From: Nitzschia sp. pyKryTriq1 | Lineage: Eukaryota; Bacillariophyta; Bacillariophyceae; Bacillariales; Bacillariaceae | Assembly (NCBI GenBank): GCA_956465555.1 | Contig: OY101115.1 | Span: 2,604,001-2,668,000 of the forward strand | DNA length: 64,000 bases | Reading direction: 5' to 3' | In this document: piece by piece, positions 1 through 12,300 of the stretch | Numbering within the stretch: position 1 is the stretch's first letter | Layout: each line of letters opens with the position of its first letter | Notes under the pieces: generated by a model | Seen by the model: only the letters and a program-made list of their open reading frames with translations | What the model was told of the DNA's origin: nothing | Database searches by the model: none | Position numbers and translations under genes: made by a program

Positions 1-1
1 T

Positions 2-3000
2 CAAAATGGGACTCCCTTACCGGTACCGGCTTTGCCAGTTCGAGATGCTGTCCCAACCGGTCCAGCCGTAGCTTCAGCTCCTGGAGACGTAACAAATAAT
101 GGCGGTGAGCTATCTCAAAATCACAATGATGGTTCAGCAAATGTTCTTGTGGTTCCTCCGTTGCCGGTTGCGGTTCCTCCTCTTCCCGGTGATGTTGTAC
201 CGAACAATGGTCGAAATGCTCATGGACAGAACGAAATCGCCCCTCCGGGTCAATTTGTCGCCAACGATGAAATGGATGAGGGGGTCAAGCTGCTATCTAA
301 GTTCAAGCACGGCGCCACTGGACCCAATGTGGTAGGCCCTGGAACCCGATCCAGACGAGCAGCCGTGAATGTGATTTGTATCGCTCGCTGTCCCCTGGGA
401 ATGTACTTTGCCACTGGATCTGACGATGGAATATGTCGGGTATTTGAAGACGACGAAGATCCCGGAGTCGCCATTGTCGATGGACGAGCCGACAAGCACT
501 ATCCTGGTTTGAACGAGCATCGTTCATCGCGAACGACTCGCGCAACCCGTGCTTCGGATGAGCCTGTCCTTAAATTGATGGGTCATATCAGTGCTATCAC
601 CGATTTGGCGTATTCAAATGCGGGTGACAAGATTTTGAGTGCTAGTCAAAAAGACGGCGTTGTTCGAATATGGTCGCTGGGCAAGCCGACTTTCGAACGA
701 AGTGGCGAAAATGGTATTACGCAGATCGTGGTGAAGCTCACTGACCCAAGATCGGGTGCACTGCCTCAGCCATCTCGGCGAGCCCAAGGTGGCGCAACCC
801 GTAACGATGGCGCCAAGGTGTCCTGTGATGTCGCAGTGTGGACACATGACGATTCAAAAATCATCACTTCACAGAGTGTGCTTGTGAAACAGAGTGGGAG
901 TGACATCCAGCCAGGTTCTCAGTATTTGTTTCTTTGGGATAGTCGCACTGGACAGTGTCTCATCGGGATTTCAGGAGCCCACACGATGCAGTGCCCTGTG
1001 GTTGTTCCCCATCCCACCGATTCATCCCTCGTCTTCAGTGCCGGGGCTGACGGAATGGCCAAAATGTGGGATTGGGAATCCGGACGATGCATATTTACTC
1101 ACTCCAACAAAGTTGAATATGGGCCTGTCGAACCCTCCGAGAAAAATAAACTCGCAGGTTATCTCGACGGCTCGTTCAATCCGGATGGCACAATGATCGT
1201 TCTCACGGATGATAGTGGCCGATTGACAATACTTGATTCAAGTTCAGTCGGAGCAAGCTCGGGAGAAGAAAATGCGAACGGGTGGATGCGTGAACAGTAC
1301 TTTGCGAACGACTATTATGAATTGTCCTACGATGTTAGTGGATATTGCGTCGAACGAGGTTCAGAACGCCCCCCTCATTTGGCGCCAAGAGGTGTTCGCT
1401 GCAACCATACTGGCTCCCCTTGGTCGGACGAAATCAAGGAAGCCTTTTCAAAAGTGGCTGGCCCCTCTCCACTCCCAGAAGAAATTGCTCGGTGGCGACG
1501 TGCTGAGATCAGACGTAAAGCGGCAAGCGCCCTGGAGAGCAACGACTTCTCTTCAGAGAAGCATACTCTGAAAGTTAGACGAGGCATCCGGGAATTCGAC
1601 CCACGGTCCACTATTGTGATCAAAGGCCCAGGTCACGATGCCGGGAAGTATGCTTCCAAACAACAGATCGATTCAACCGGGCCCATTCACATCGGGAGAA
1701 GTGGCACGCCTGCAACAAACAATTTGGCAAGAAACATGTCGGCCAATTATAGCTATTTAGATTACGATGACATGATGAGGCTACAAGGCAACCAAGATGA
1801 CGACGAACCCGATTCCGACGACGAAGAATTCAGTCCCACTGCACAGATTAGAGGAGGTAGGGACAACTCTGATGATGATTCGGACAACGACATGGATCTC
1901 GACGAAGACGATGCTGAGTCGTCCTTCTTATCTGGTAGAAACCGGCGCAACAGGGTTGAACAGGGAGGACGACGCGAGCGTGCACGGCGACGATCTAGGA
2001 ATCGGGACGATCAGTTTGTGGAGCTCGATTCTGAAGACGAAAACAATGAGCAGATCATGAGCACAAACAATACCCCATCGGGACCATTTGTTCAGGATTA
2101 TAGTAGTCACTTCTGGCGGATGCCGACCGACAATGTTCGAAGAAGATGGTTGAAACGAATGGAAAGTGATACATCATACGAAGGGAGAAAAACATATACA
2201 CCTCAGCTCGGCGATTCGGTGGTTTATATTCCACGAGCTCATTATGAGACTATCAATGGATTTCCAAGTCTAGAGCCACCCTGGCAGCATTGGCCGCAGG
2301 GCACAGCCTGGCCAGTAGTTCGTTGTTGTGTGCGTGGTGTGCGTTTTAGGTTTCCTTACGAAGACTATTACCGCTCAGCACAGTAAGTTTGACCACTTGA
2401 TTGAGTTTATCCTGAGCTGATTGTATGACTCACATTTTCGTTGCTTGGCACAGGTCTAGATCCAGGAGTCTTGTAGCCATTTTAACACTCGAAGTGACTG
2501 GGATCCCTGAGCTCTCTGAAAACCGCGAATTCCCATGGCCCAAGCCTAGCTTTATTGAATCGACAGGGACCTTTGTTTTCGAGGTGAGTAGCAAAGGTTG
2601 ATGGTACCTAAGTGTCTTCTTTCTTTCCGCTAAAATCTTCAATTATATTTCAGTTGAGTTTATTCGAAAACGATAATTGTGAATACATCTTGCCTGAGGG
2701 TTTATACACGGAACGTTTAAATTCTCTTGAGTCAGCTCTGAGAGACAGAAATGGTCCTGCAGGCTTACTTGTCAACGTTTATTATTCGAACTCAAAACGT
2801 GAGGATGAGCCAATGGAGGCGTCAGTTGGTAAAATCGAAGCCTTCATCCAAGAGGAGGATTCTACCTCAGATCCTCATCTGAGTGGCAGTGGCTTCGGGA
2901 TTGTCAGGGTGATGGCGGATGATTCATCCATCCAGCAGTGGGGGGACGACTTCAGCCCGTGGGATATCTGCATGTCTGATTTGTCGATTTCACGCCCTCA

Positions 3001-5115
3001 TCTTGCGGAGGATGAAAAAACTTTGGTTTCCGAAAAACTCAACGCACAGTGCAGGAAGGATATTGTTGCCCAGCAGTTTAACATGCCCGTCGACACAATT
3101 CGCTACTGTGACTACGAAAGAATGGTAGAAGTTGCGATGGATCTGATGACTGTGAAAAGGCGCCTGCGCGCAGATTACTACGCATCAAAATTCAGTGTAA
3201 TCCAGGATCTCAGGTTGATACGAGACAACTGTATCAAATACAATGGTGCGCAGCATGAATTGGTGGTCTTAGCCAAAGTAATGTGCGAAGAGTTTGAAGC
3301 TGGCATCCTCACGGAGGACGAAGCTTCAATTCTCAAAGAGTCTGACGCTTTAATGCTGGCTCGGAACGATTCTTCGGCTAGGAGGCGGGCCCCTACAATT
3401 CGAATCAACCTACGTCAGCGCACCAGTCGGGTTTCAGCTCAGAACCACCAGCCGAATCGAGAAAGTGCGAACCTTCGCTCCAGTCGCTTGCGGCAGCAGT
3501 CGTCACTGGAGTCCTTGCCGGCTCCAGAGGCAGCATCAGGTCGGGCAACTAGGCATGGACGAGCCAGAAACGTGCAGGCAGCGGCTCCTGGTAGACGCAC
3601 TCGTTCAATGGACTCGAATCAGGTAGAACCGCTCAACCAACGCCGCTCTATGAGATCTCGCGGCCACAACCTCGAGTCACTGAGTCGACTCAACGGAACC
3701 CGGCCCGGTGACAGCGAAGTGATCGACACAACCTACAACAACTCAGGCAGAGGACAACGTGGTCAAAGCCCAAGACGCTCAAACAGGAGTGGTGTGGGTC
3801 TTGCTGCTCGAGGTGAAAGTGATGACGAAGAAGACGTCACACGAAGAAACGTTTCAATCTTAAATCCAGCTGTTTCTCGTGGAAGTCGGCGGGCTGCCCG
3901 TTCAGCCGCAGTTGCACCCGGCGACATCGAGCACGAAGAACACACTTCCGAGCAAGTTCCACCGCGTGCATCGAATCGCTCCACGCGTCGATCGTCGCAA
4001 AACAACGTCGTCGCACAAAGAGAATCGGAAGATGAGGACTCCTCTCAGGGTGTGCATGAGAGTGACAACGAGTCGAAGGGTGAAGAGGACGATGAAGAGA
4101 GCGCGGCCTCGGAGCCTGAAGACCAATCAGATGTGTACGAGTCCGATGCCAGTCCGCCGGTGAGAAATACACGGCGAGCCGCAGCAAAACCAGGAACGAG
4201 GTCTTCTCCGAGGACAAAGAGGTCGGCGGAAGCTGTCCACCAGGAAGAATCGGGATCCCGAAAATCTAGTCGAACGAGAAACACAAGATTGAAATCATCC
4301 TACCAAGATGAGCCGTCCGACTTTGAGCCGGAAGAAGATGAAATGGACGAAGAGTCGGAGGAGTCCGAAGAAGAAATGTCGAACTCAAGAAAGCGGTCTC
4401 GCAAAATGAAATCGTACGCGGAACTGCCGTCCGATTTCGAGGACGAAGATGACTTTTCAGGAGACGAGGGAAATGCCAGGAATTCGCGGCAAAAGAAGAA
4501 GCGAAAGGGTAAGCATATTCGGTGTCTTTTAGCATCATTTAGCTCCTATCCACATCAACTCACACGACGTTTGGATCAGCGTCACCTTCGTCAAAGCGGG
4601 GTCAAGCAAAGAAGAGCAAGTCTCCTCCACAACAACAAAGACCTCATCTCAAGGCATGGCCAAACGTCGAATTGAAATTCATTACCCAAATCTGCAAGTC
4701 AATGGTTGCGATGGTTGCCAAGGAGGATCGAGACGGTGCTTTCACCGTCCCGGTCCTTGAAAGTTATCCCGATCTCACTGCAGCTTATCTGGAAGTAATA
4801 AAAATTCCAATGGATCTGCGGACCATAGTGGAGGAACGAATGTATATTTATGAAAGAATCAAGGACCTTCAAGATGATCTCAAGCGGACGCTTGAGAATT
4901 GTTGCACCTTCAATGGTGATGAAAGTGATCTGGGTCAATATGCCATGTACGTTGAAAATAAATGATGTCGCCGTAATTTCTCGCAACGCGGTTGATTTGA
5001 TCTTACACGTTTCTCTCTTCATTCCAATTGCAGAAATATAATGAACAAGCTAAACGACATGTTCGCCGAAGTCTGCGAAGAGCTGGGAGTTTCGTTGGGC
5101 AGATGGCGACCCTGA
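2..5115 (+). CDS. PHIP/BRWD-type WD40 and double-bromodomain protein (5' partial)
   Basis: Chromatin reader; family members bind acetylated or methylated histones and some act as substrate receptors of CUL4-DDB1 ubiquitin ligases. The frame is open to the left window edge, so the start lies outside. Five exons fit with intact frame: 2-2382, 2454-2583, 2654-4508, 4580-4946 and 5034-5115 (about 1,604 visible residues), all with GT-AG introns. WD40 repeats lie at about nt 350-1240. An acidic stretch follows, then a region starting near nt 2190 (TPQLGDSVVY) that resembles the cryptic-Tudor segment of BRWD/PHIP. Bromodomain 1 is at about nt 3100-3310 (CDYERMVEVAMDLMTVKRRL region), then a long Arg/Ser and acidic linker, then bromodomain 2 at about nt 4670-5100. 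The domain order is diagnostic of PHIP/BRWD1/BRWD3. It ends 113 bp from the convergent J-protein gene. Confidence 0.88.
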
Positions 5116-5228
5116 TTGGTCAACTACAAGTAGTCTATCTCCTAGAGAGATGGTCGCTCCGAAAGGGAACCTAAAAATGGGAATGGATCGGCAAGCGAGG
5201 CCCTATCTATGGTCACGAATAATAAACT

Positions 5229-6974
5229 CTAATCTAGTTCATCGATTTCGCCACCAGTTTGCCCCTTTTCTGCATCGTCTAGCAAGTCCACGACCTGCGT
5301 CGAGTCTTGAGCCGGGGCAGGGTTTTCCGTGGGTGGAGGTGGTATGGGTTCGTCAAAGCTTCCTTTTTCCGGGTCTAATTCCGCCTCGGTGGGCGACTCC
5401 TCGTCCTGTGGCGGCATGTAATTAGTTCCAAGTGGTGCGGTATCCGTTGTGCTGTCGCCCATGCCTTCTCCAGTGTCGAATTCAACGCCATCTGTAGAGA
5501 TTTCGGTGATTCCAAAAATTGCGCAGCCTAGGCAGCAAAGGATAATCGAGGCACCACAAAGGAATGGTGAAATAATCCAGAGTGACGAAAAACCGGCACC
5601 CTGCAGCTTTGCTACAAAGAGGATCATCAATATCAGCAAGAAGCCTTGTGAACAGCATTTGCTGCACAATTTTGACCCGCTCGCCATCACTTGAGCTTTC
5701 AACTCTTCCCTCTCTTCGTCTGAAATTTCAGGTTGCGTGGCTTCTGGTGTGGCTTCGCCGTCTTTTCCGACTGTGCCATAATTGGATGCAGCAGCTGCGG
5801 CAGTATTTGCTGCCGCAGCATCCTTTTTGAGACCAAATAATGTCGGGTCTTTCTCTGCCGCCGCTTGTTGCACTTCCGAGAAGGCCTGGTAGTTTCCGTG
5901 GCAGATAACAAAGGTCATTACCCAGAACGGCAGGAATACAAACCACCAATTCCAAGAGACTAGACCATCGATTTGAATCAAAAGTAGAAATACGAATGCA
6001 ATTCGGAATCCGCTTTTCATCATGTCTTGGCGCGCCCGTGACTTCAACTTTTGAGCAACATAAAAGTCAGGACTCGTGGTGGAGGGGACGACAGAATAAC
6101 GCTGCCCAATGAGCTCCTTCTCAGCAGATGTGAATTCAGAAAATGGTTTGCCAAGTGCTGTCTCGAGATCTTCCACTGTTACAATCCTCATTCTTGCCAG
6201 TGGCATCTTCTTGTAGAGAGTTGTAGCTTCCCAAGCATACAGTGGGATGAAAATAATAGCCCAGCTGACTTTAACCACACCATCGAGTTTCAGTGCAACG
6301 AGCAATTCGAAAAATAGTACCAACACAAATCGAGCGAGGGAAAAATATCTCTTTTTCATTGGCAGTGGATCGACCCACTCTTCCGGTGGAACGTGGTCGG
6401 GTCTTTGGATGGGCCCCATCAGGATAACCCTGATATGATAAAAGAGAATGAACAAGTTCCACAACCACAACGGCGTCAAAGTAGCTGTCCACGGAGCAGA
6501 TTCGCCAAACGCACCATCTGCATGGAGACAGACCAAAACTGGCAACAGCAAGACTCCAACGGCAATCGCCACGAAAATGGCAAAAATTTTGGATCGATCC
6601 AAAGCGGAAGACTTTGCAAAGTTGTGCGCTAGCTCTTGCGGGTCTGTCGAAAAAGGCTCGTCGATCCATTTCATTCCACGCTCTCCAATGGCATCGTAGG
6701 TTTCACGCTTGTGTTCATCCGAGAGGACCTCATAGGCCTCCTTCATTCTCGTAAACTTGGCTTGATCGGCTTCTGTCACTGTCTGACCTCTTTGAGCAAG
6801 TTTGTCGGGGTGCATTTGGAGACTTTGTCGCTTATACGCCTTTTTTATTTCTTCCGCACTCGCATCCCGGCCCACCCCTAGTAATGAGTAAAAGTTTTCG
6901 CTGCCGTCCAAATCATCTGGGCCCAAAAAGGACTTGCAGCAGCACAGAAAAAATGCAAGATCGTAGCGAACCAT
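5229..6974 (-). CDS. J-domain membrane protein with TMEM185-like segments
   Basis: Likely Hsp70 co-chaperone anchored in a membrane. Single exon, 581 aa. A hydrophobic N-terminus (LAFFLCCC) precedes a J domain at about residues 27-95 with the catalytic HPD motif (LQMHPDKL). Then come about eight hydrophobic segments, including SWAIIFIPLYAW and SWNWWFVFLPFW, which resemble the LDG...SW..VFxPLW pattern of TMEM185/fragile-X-F transmembrane proteins. The C-terminal tail is acidic and Pro-rich (ends IDELD). The J domain is certain; the TMEM185 relationship is from memory of the family pattern and is less sure. The ER is a plausible location but no retention signal is evident. Convergent with the bromodomain gene. 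Confidence 0.85.
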   Translation of the reverse strand: MVRYDLAFFLCCCKSFLGPDDLDGSENFYSLLGVGRDASAEEIKKAYKRQSLQMHPDKLAQRGQTVTEADQAKFTRMKEAYEVLSDEHKRETYDAIGERGMKWIDEPFSTDPQELAHNFAKSSALDRSKIFAIFVAIAVGVLLLPVLVCLHADGAFGESAPWTATLTPLWLWNLFILFYHIRVILMGPIQRPDHVPPEEWVDPLPMKKRYFSLARFVLVLFFELLVALKLDGVVKVSWAIIFIPLYAWEATTLYKKMPLARMRIVTVEDLETALGKPFSEFTSAEKELIGQRYSVVPSTTSPDFYVAQKLKSRARQDMMKSGFRIAFVFLLLIQIDGLVSWNWWFVFLPFWVMTFVICHGNYQAFSEVQQAAAEKDPTLFGLKKDAAAANTAAAAASNYGTVGKDGEATPEATQPEISDEEREELKAQVMASGSKLCSKCCSQGFLLILMILFVAKLQGAGFSSLWIISPFLCGASIILCCLGCAIFGITEISTDGVEFDTGEGMGDSTTDTAPLGTNYMPPQDEESPTEAELDPEKGSFDEPIPPPPTENPAPAQDSTQVVDLLDDAEKGQTGGEIDELD

Positions 6975-7786
6975 CTTGTGTTAATACTTCCGGTGTTGAT
7001 GGGAGATGGATAATATTATATGCAGGCAGGTACTGGTACCTGGTACTTTCTGGACGTAATGATGATTCTGATTCTTCTTCTCCACCCCAACGAACGATAA
7101 AGCAAGAACCACCTGATCAAAGGAGATATAAACTTGATAATGTCTGTGTGCTAATGCGGTAGGAAATGTAAATTGTTTTTCGATGGTCGTATCAATGTTA
7201 ATGTTGTACCTGAGTACCAGAACAGTACGAGTACTTGTACCGGTTTTACTGTACGAGTATGTTGTATCCTCCTCTATCGAAGATAAAGAGAGAGACAGAG
7301 ACAGAAAGAGAAAGGAAGAGAGAGCGAGAGAGCGAAGGGAATGACGAGAGCAAAAAGTGATTTGATGCAAGTTACCGACCGACGTTGAGGTTGGACATGC
7401 GCGCAAGGACTATGGAAAAGAATGTGTAAGGCCGGGCGTCCTCGATTTTATAACGTTGTGAGCATAACAAATATACGAAAATGAATATAGTTCATTGGAA
7501 ATCGTGGGTGGGGCTGGCGACCTCGTCGTATGTGACATTGCAGTAGCAAATGCCGCGCACCTTTTCCCCCTCCATCCAATGGGTTTTTGATTAGCTTGGT
7601 TGAGCCTCGCGCAAAAATTTATCTGCAAAACTACACATGATCATTCGCACGAATACCAAGATTATTTTCCGAGTATCCCTACCGGTAGGAGTACTTGTGG
7701 GACTTTTGCTTTGCAGAAGAGGATCATTGCACCGCCCAAACCCCACACAAGAAGACTGTACATTAGTGATCTGTGGTTGTTGAGTG
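6975..7786. promoter_or_regulatory. Intergenic region between divergent genes, GTAC-rich
   Basis: No convincing gene. It holds the presumed promoters of the J-protein (-) and the Ser-rich protein (+). GTAC-centred palindromes cluster at 7020-7055 and 7200-7262. A purine-rich GA tract occupies about 7280-7350. A small in-frame upstream ORF lies at 7637-7783 (listed separately). Confidence 0.6.
7637..7783 (+). other. Upstream ORF abutting the Ser-rich protein ORF
   Basis: A 48-codon ATG-initiated ORF in the same frame as the downstream gene, ending in TGA immediately before it (next codon GTG, then ATG at 7787). It encodes a basic N-terminus and a hydrophobic stretch (VSLPVGVLVGLLL) that would suit a signal anchor. 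It may be a regulatory uORF, an N-terminal part joined by unseen splicing, or chance. No good splice pair bypassing the TGA is visible. Confidence 0.3.
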
Positions 7787-9238
7787 ATGAGGAAACGCCA
7801 TGGGCAACAGCGGTCGTCTGACGACATTCCGACCGAAACGGAAGCTATACTTCAAGAATCCTGGCCGCACTCATCGTCACCAGCTTCCGAGCAACTACCA
7901 CCCTCGTCACCTTCCAAAAATAGTAATGGCAAATCGTCCAAGTTTTCTTGTGCTTTCAATGCATTGAAATGCTCGTCTCGGGCGTCTGAAGATGAACGTT
8001 CGCTCGGGCACTTTCCTGTCCTGTCAAAAAAAGGCAACGAGGGTATCATAGATGATTATGAGGGAACAGGGACAATGTCCCCGCAGGCAAACAGTCGGAC
8101 AGTGCAGCAAAGGCGGCCTTCCGAAGGTTATGAGAGTGATGCAAGTAGTCGACTAGTGGAACTTTCTGGGCTGGAGGCTATTGACCACGCTCCTTTTGAA
8201 GATTCTGAAGAGGAGGAAGGGGAGGGGGAGGAGCAAATACATGTTTTGCGTCCGAGTCGTACTTCATCGGATGATACTCACGACACACCGAATACATCCA
8301 ACCGTGGTCCTAACAATTCGAAGATACAACCAGTCCTGCTGGGTAGATTTGTTCCAGACTCTGATTTCGATGAGTTTTGTCAGTCCAATTTTAATACTCC
8401 GAGAATGCTTCACTCCAGAGGATCTTTGGGAGACTCGATTACACCGTTAGTGTCGCCTGATGGGCAAAGTGACCAAGAGGAGGATGACGGGGAATCGTTT
8501 CGTTGTAGTCCCAGGAGACCTTTGGACCATGATGCAAAGAGTGCGCTCGAGCTCCCGAATATGCATTCTAATCGTGATCCAGCACTACGAGATTCGATTT
8601 TGAGCTATGCATCTTCCACGTCCTTTCTTGTCGGGGAGACGATAGCCCAGGCGATATCCGAAGAGCAACAGGTACCAGAGGAGAAAAATCACATCACGAT
8701 CTCGCGTGAGATAAGTCGGCCCTTGGGAAACTTCGAAAGGTCTACGCCTTCCAATCTTGATCCACTGACAACCCAACAAGCATCAGCAGTGACGGAGGAG
8801 CAACCACGACCCGAAAGAGATCAGTCGTTACTACTCCCTGAAGAGTCTTCCGGCTCGTCAGTTTCCACATTCATCGAGCTATTGAAACAGAAAACAAACA
8901 ATGAGCAATCCAAAGCATCATCACGACAACCACCTTTCTTTTGGAGAACACATCCCACAACAACGCTTTATTCATATGATTTTCAGCAACCTCATCGAGC
9001 GCCCAGCCGACATGTTTTCCCGACCTCTGACGAGAACGACGGTGATTTCGTGTCGGTGGATATTGACTTACCCGTCAACACAGCCCGCACATGGATCAAG
9101 GACAGAAATATTGTATCATTCAATCCAACGTCCTTGAGAGACATGTGGACGACAAGTCAACATTTCGGCTGGCATGCTGCGAACAAGTTTGCTGCTGCCT
9201 TCACGGCTGCAGATAGCACGCGCCTACGCAGCAGCTGA
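7787..9238 (+). CDS. Unknown Ser-rich acidic protein
   Basis: Single-exon ORF of 483 codons from the first ATG at 7787. I do not recognise the family. The composition is Ser/Glu/Asp-rich and low in hydrophobics, suggesting a mostly disordered soluble protein. A short acidic Glu run sits near residue 145 (EDSEEEEGEGEEQ). The C-terminal ~60 residues are less biased (TARTWIKDRNIVSF...MWTTSQHFGWHAANKF) and may be the folded or conserved part. No signal peptide from this start. The long open frame and codon use like its neighbours support a real gene. Confidence 0.6.
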   Translation: MRKRHGQQRSSDDIPTETEAILQESWPHSSSPASEQLPPSSPSKNSNGKSSKFSCAFNALKCSSRASEDERSLGHFPVLSKKGNEGIIDDYEGTGTMSPQANSRTVQQRRPSEGYESDASSRLVELSGLEAIDHAPFEDSEEEEGEGEEQIHVLRPSRTSSDDTHDTPNTSNRGPNNSKIQPVLLGRFVPDSDFDEFCQSNFNTPRMLHSRGSLGDSITPLVSPDGQSDQEEDDGESFRCSPRRPLDHDAKSALELPNMHSNRDPALRDSILSYASSTSFLVGETIAQAISEEQQVPEEKNHITISREISRPLGNFERSTPSNLDPLTTQQASAVTEEQPRPERDQSLLLPEESSGSSVSTFIELLKQKTNNEQSKASSRQPPFFWRTHPTTTLYSYDFQQPHRAPSRHVFPTSDENDGDFVSVDIDLPVNTARTWIKDRNIVSFNPTSLRDMWTTSQHFGWHAANKFAAAFTAADSTRLRSS

Positions 9239-9391
9239 CCATATTATTTAGCTATTGGTTGATCTAGAGATTACAAGTTCTGTGTACCGGTATTGTACTC
9301 GTAGTTCATTGGTGCGTGGTATTTCATATTGTATATTCTAGTGTACATAATATTTCTGAATTTTATTGTTCCCCATTCCCAAAGTTCATAA

Positions 9392-12300
9392 TTAAACCGA
9401 TACAATGTTCATTGCCGATTTGATCTTGTCAACAGAATCTGGAGTTTCTGGGGCCGCGGCCACTGGGCTTACCTCCATTTTTTGTGGTGACATGACGGGA
9501 GAGTTCATCGGGGTAGCTTCCATACTCTCTTTGGACATTTCATCCACAGAATCTGTTCGTGTAACCTGTTCGTGTTCCCCAGCCGGGCTTTCCTTTTCCT
9601 CTTCCTCTTCACGCGAATCTTGCTCCGTGGCTAATTCTTTTTTCTTAGCAGCTTCGGCAGCGGCAGCGGCTTCGATTTCCTTCTCGTGTCCATGGAGTCT
9701 CTCCCACACACGATTGAAGAAAGCCTTCTGAGATCCACTCTTCAAGGCCAACGTTTGTTCCTTTCGGAGCTGCTTCAGTTCGGTAAGCTTTTCCTTCAAC
9801 TCAGCAGGAATATTTTTGCACTCCATCATGTGCGTGTGCACCGACACAAAGTTCGATTCCACAGCATTCACGCTTGACCAGAAGAACTTACGACTATCGG
9901 CTTGTCCAGTACAGTGTTTGCACTCGACTCCGATGCATCCAACGTCCTTGAGGCGTCGCTTGTTTCTATCGGCTTCGGTGAATCGACAAGCCTGTAGTTG
10001 ATCCATGACAACGTACAGGAACTCGGCAATGTAGGGCTTATCCTCGGGTAGGACAAGAGGCCGCTTCACCGAATTGGCATGGGAGGCCACTTGCGCAAGA
10101 ATGTCAAGGGATACCGCCTTCTCTCCGGGAACGGAAGGGTCGCGGTCAAATCTAATACCCCTCTCACTGTCCACGAGACCAAGCTTCTTTGCGGAAGAAA
10201 CCCAATACTGACGAGTGGCGAGACCTTTAGATCCCTTGGAACTGGAGCCTTGGAGTTCAATAAACCTTTGCTTGATGTCGGCGGGCATCATTTTACATTC
10301 TTCAAAGTGAAAGCGCTGAATGTCAGCGACAGATTGATAAATTCTGGCAATGGAGAAAGGAAAGCAGACCGCTCTATTGAGACGCAACTTTGATGGTAGG
10401 CGAAGGCAGTGGACACATGCAACTCCGACCTGTCCTTCCGACACTGAGAACGTTGTGGGGGTTCGCACAGCAATGTCTTCTTTGGTGGCCTCAAAAGCAC
10501 AGACTTGTTCTCGCAAGAAGCAACGAAGGGGGCTCAGGGACGTTTTATCTTCAGGCAGAGCCAGGAGTACTTGATGACCACTGCCGGTCGACTCGTTGCT
10601 GACTTCTGCTTCCGTACCGGTAGGAGCAGAAGGACCCGAGCCATCCGACGAAATCGAATACTTGCGCTGGATCTCAGCATCTGACCCGGGTGCCATCTCA
10701 TGTTCCTTCTCGCCCATGGTGGTATCCGGAGTCGCCATGGGTACCGGTACGTTTACTTCTTCGGAATGACGAGGTGTAGAAGGCTTCAACTCAGTCTTTT
10801 CCACAGAAGGCTGAAGGTGGAAATACTCGCCACCTTCAACCATCCGGACACCATTGCCATCCGGACTGTCAACCAAGCCCAATGAGCTCGCAGCTCGAAT
10901 AAAGTATTGCATTGTGGTTCCAGTACTTCGTGTGTTGCTTGCCTTCAAAGCATTTAGCATTTCCTTCAGTGGCTGCGGCACGAATTTGCAATGAAGAAAG
11001 TGATCAAGTTTCATGTCAATGACCGTGCGGTAGATACGCTTGAGTGAAGATGGATAGCATACTGCTCGCTTCACTCGGTCACTGGATCGCGTGGTGTGGC
11101 GACAGTGGGTGCAGCGAAGACCGACTTGTCCCACCGTAACTGCATGCTTCCGTCCTGGTGCTGGAGCCTCGACGTCTTCCATGGTTGCGGTAAATACCTC
11201 AACGTTCTGGAACAAAACAACAATATAAGTTAGCGACAAAGCAAGGCAACGACGATGACGACAAATAATACTATGTCAGCAAAGCTGATTTCTTCTTACC
11301 TCACGAACCAAACACAATGTTTCGCTCAAAGAAATTCTGTCATCTGGTAGAGCAAGAAGAAGAGTGCCATCTTTTTGTCGTTCCGGGGCCGGACCCGCCA
11401 TGGGCATCACATCGCGCATGGACAAGGACGTGCCTTGAAGAGCTTCCATTCCTCTAGGTGTCATATTAATCGATGGTCCGGAAACGAACCTCATCGGTGG
11501 CTCTCCATCTGATGCAGACTCGAAAGTTCCCTGTCGACGCATTTCTACATCGAAGCTTCCACGCTCCCTTGCCTCGCCCAGTTGCTTTGGAGCTTCATCC
11601 CGGGTCAAGATCACTGGATGACCCCACCCATGCTCCTCTTCTGGATGCCAGCGAGCATAGGATTGACCAGGAGAAGATGTCTCATAACTGGATTCCGCTT
11701 GAGGTGAGTATCGACTACGAGGTGATGGCATGACGGGAGCGTCAGTCCAATGAACTCCTCCCCTTTCATCGCGATATGACGATGGGGGGCTTCGGGACGA
11801 CCACGAGCCAGTATAGACTTTGCTTGGCTGATCACGTTGGTAGTAGTCGTCCCGCGAGGCCTCCCAGGACATTGCTCGGTTGAACCAACCAGGAGAACGT
11901 GCGGGAGCACCCTGCCTTTCAGAGTGGTAGACATCCTCGTGGGCATGGTGCGATGGCCGCGCTGTGACGATGTACTCGTGCGTTCGAGGACTAGGTGGAG
12001 TGACCTTGCTTCGTTTGGGAGGCAAGAATTCTTTTGGAAGCGACGCGCCAAAGTCGTCTCCTGGCCTTGCGTGGTGCCAGAAGCTTCGTTTCAACGATGC
12101 ATGGCTCCGATAGGATGCCATCGAGGAAGCGTTAGATAGAGACCGATGGAGGAACGTAGCATCGCCGCCGGGACTAGGCGGAGCACGGGCTTCTCCTCGT
12201 GTACCCCTCATCATCTCGTGGCGAGGATGGCGACCCTCTAGCTCTCCTTCTCGGATGGGAGGAAGATCCCGAGCATACAGGCGGGATGATTCTCTGGCAT

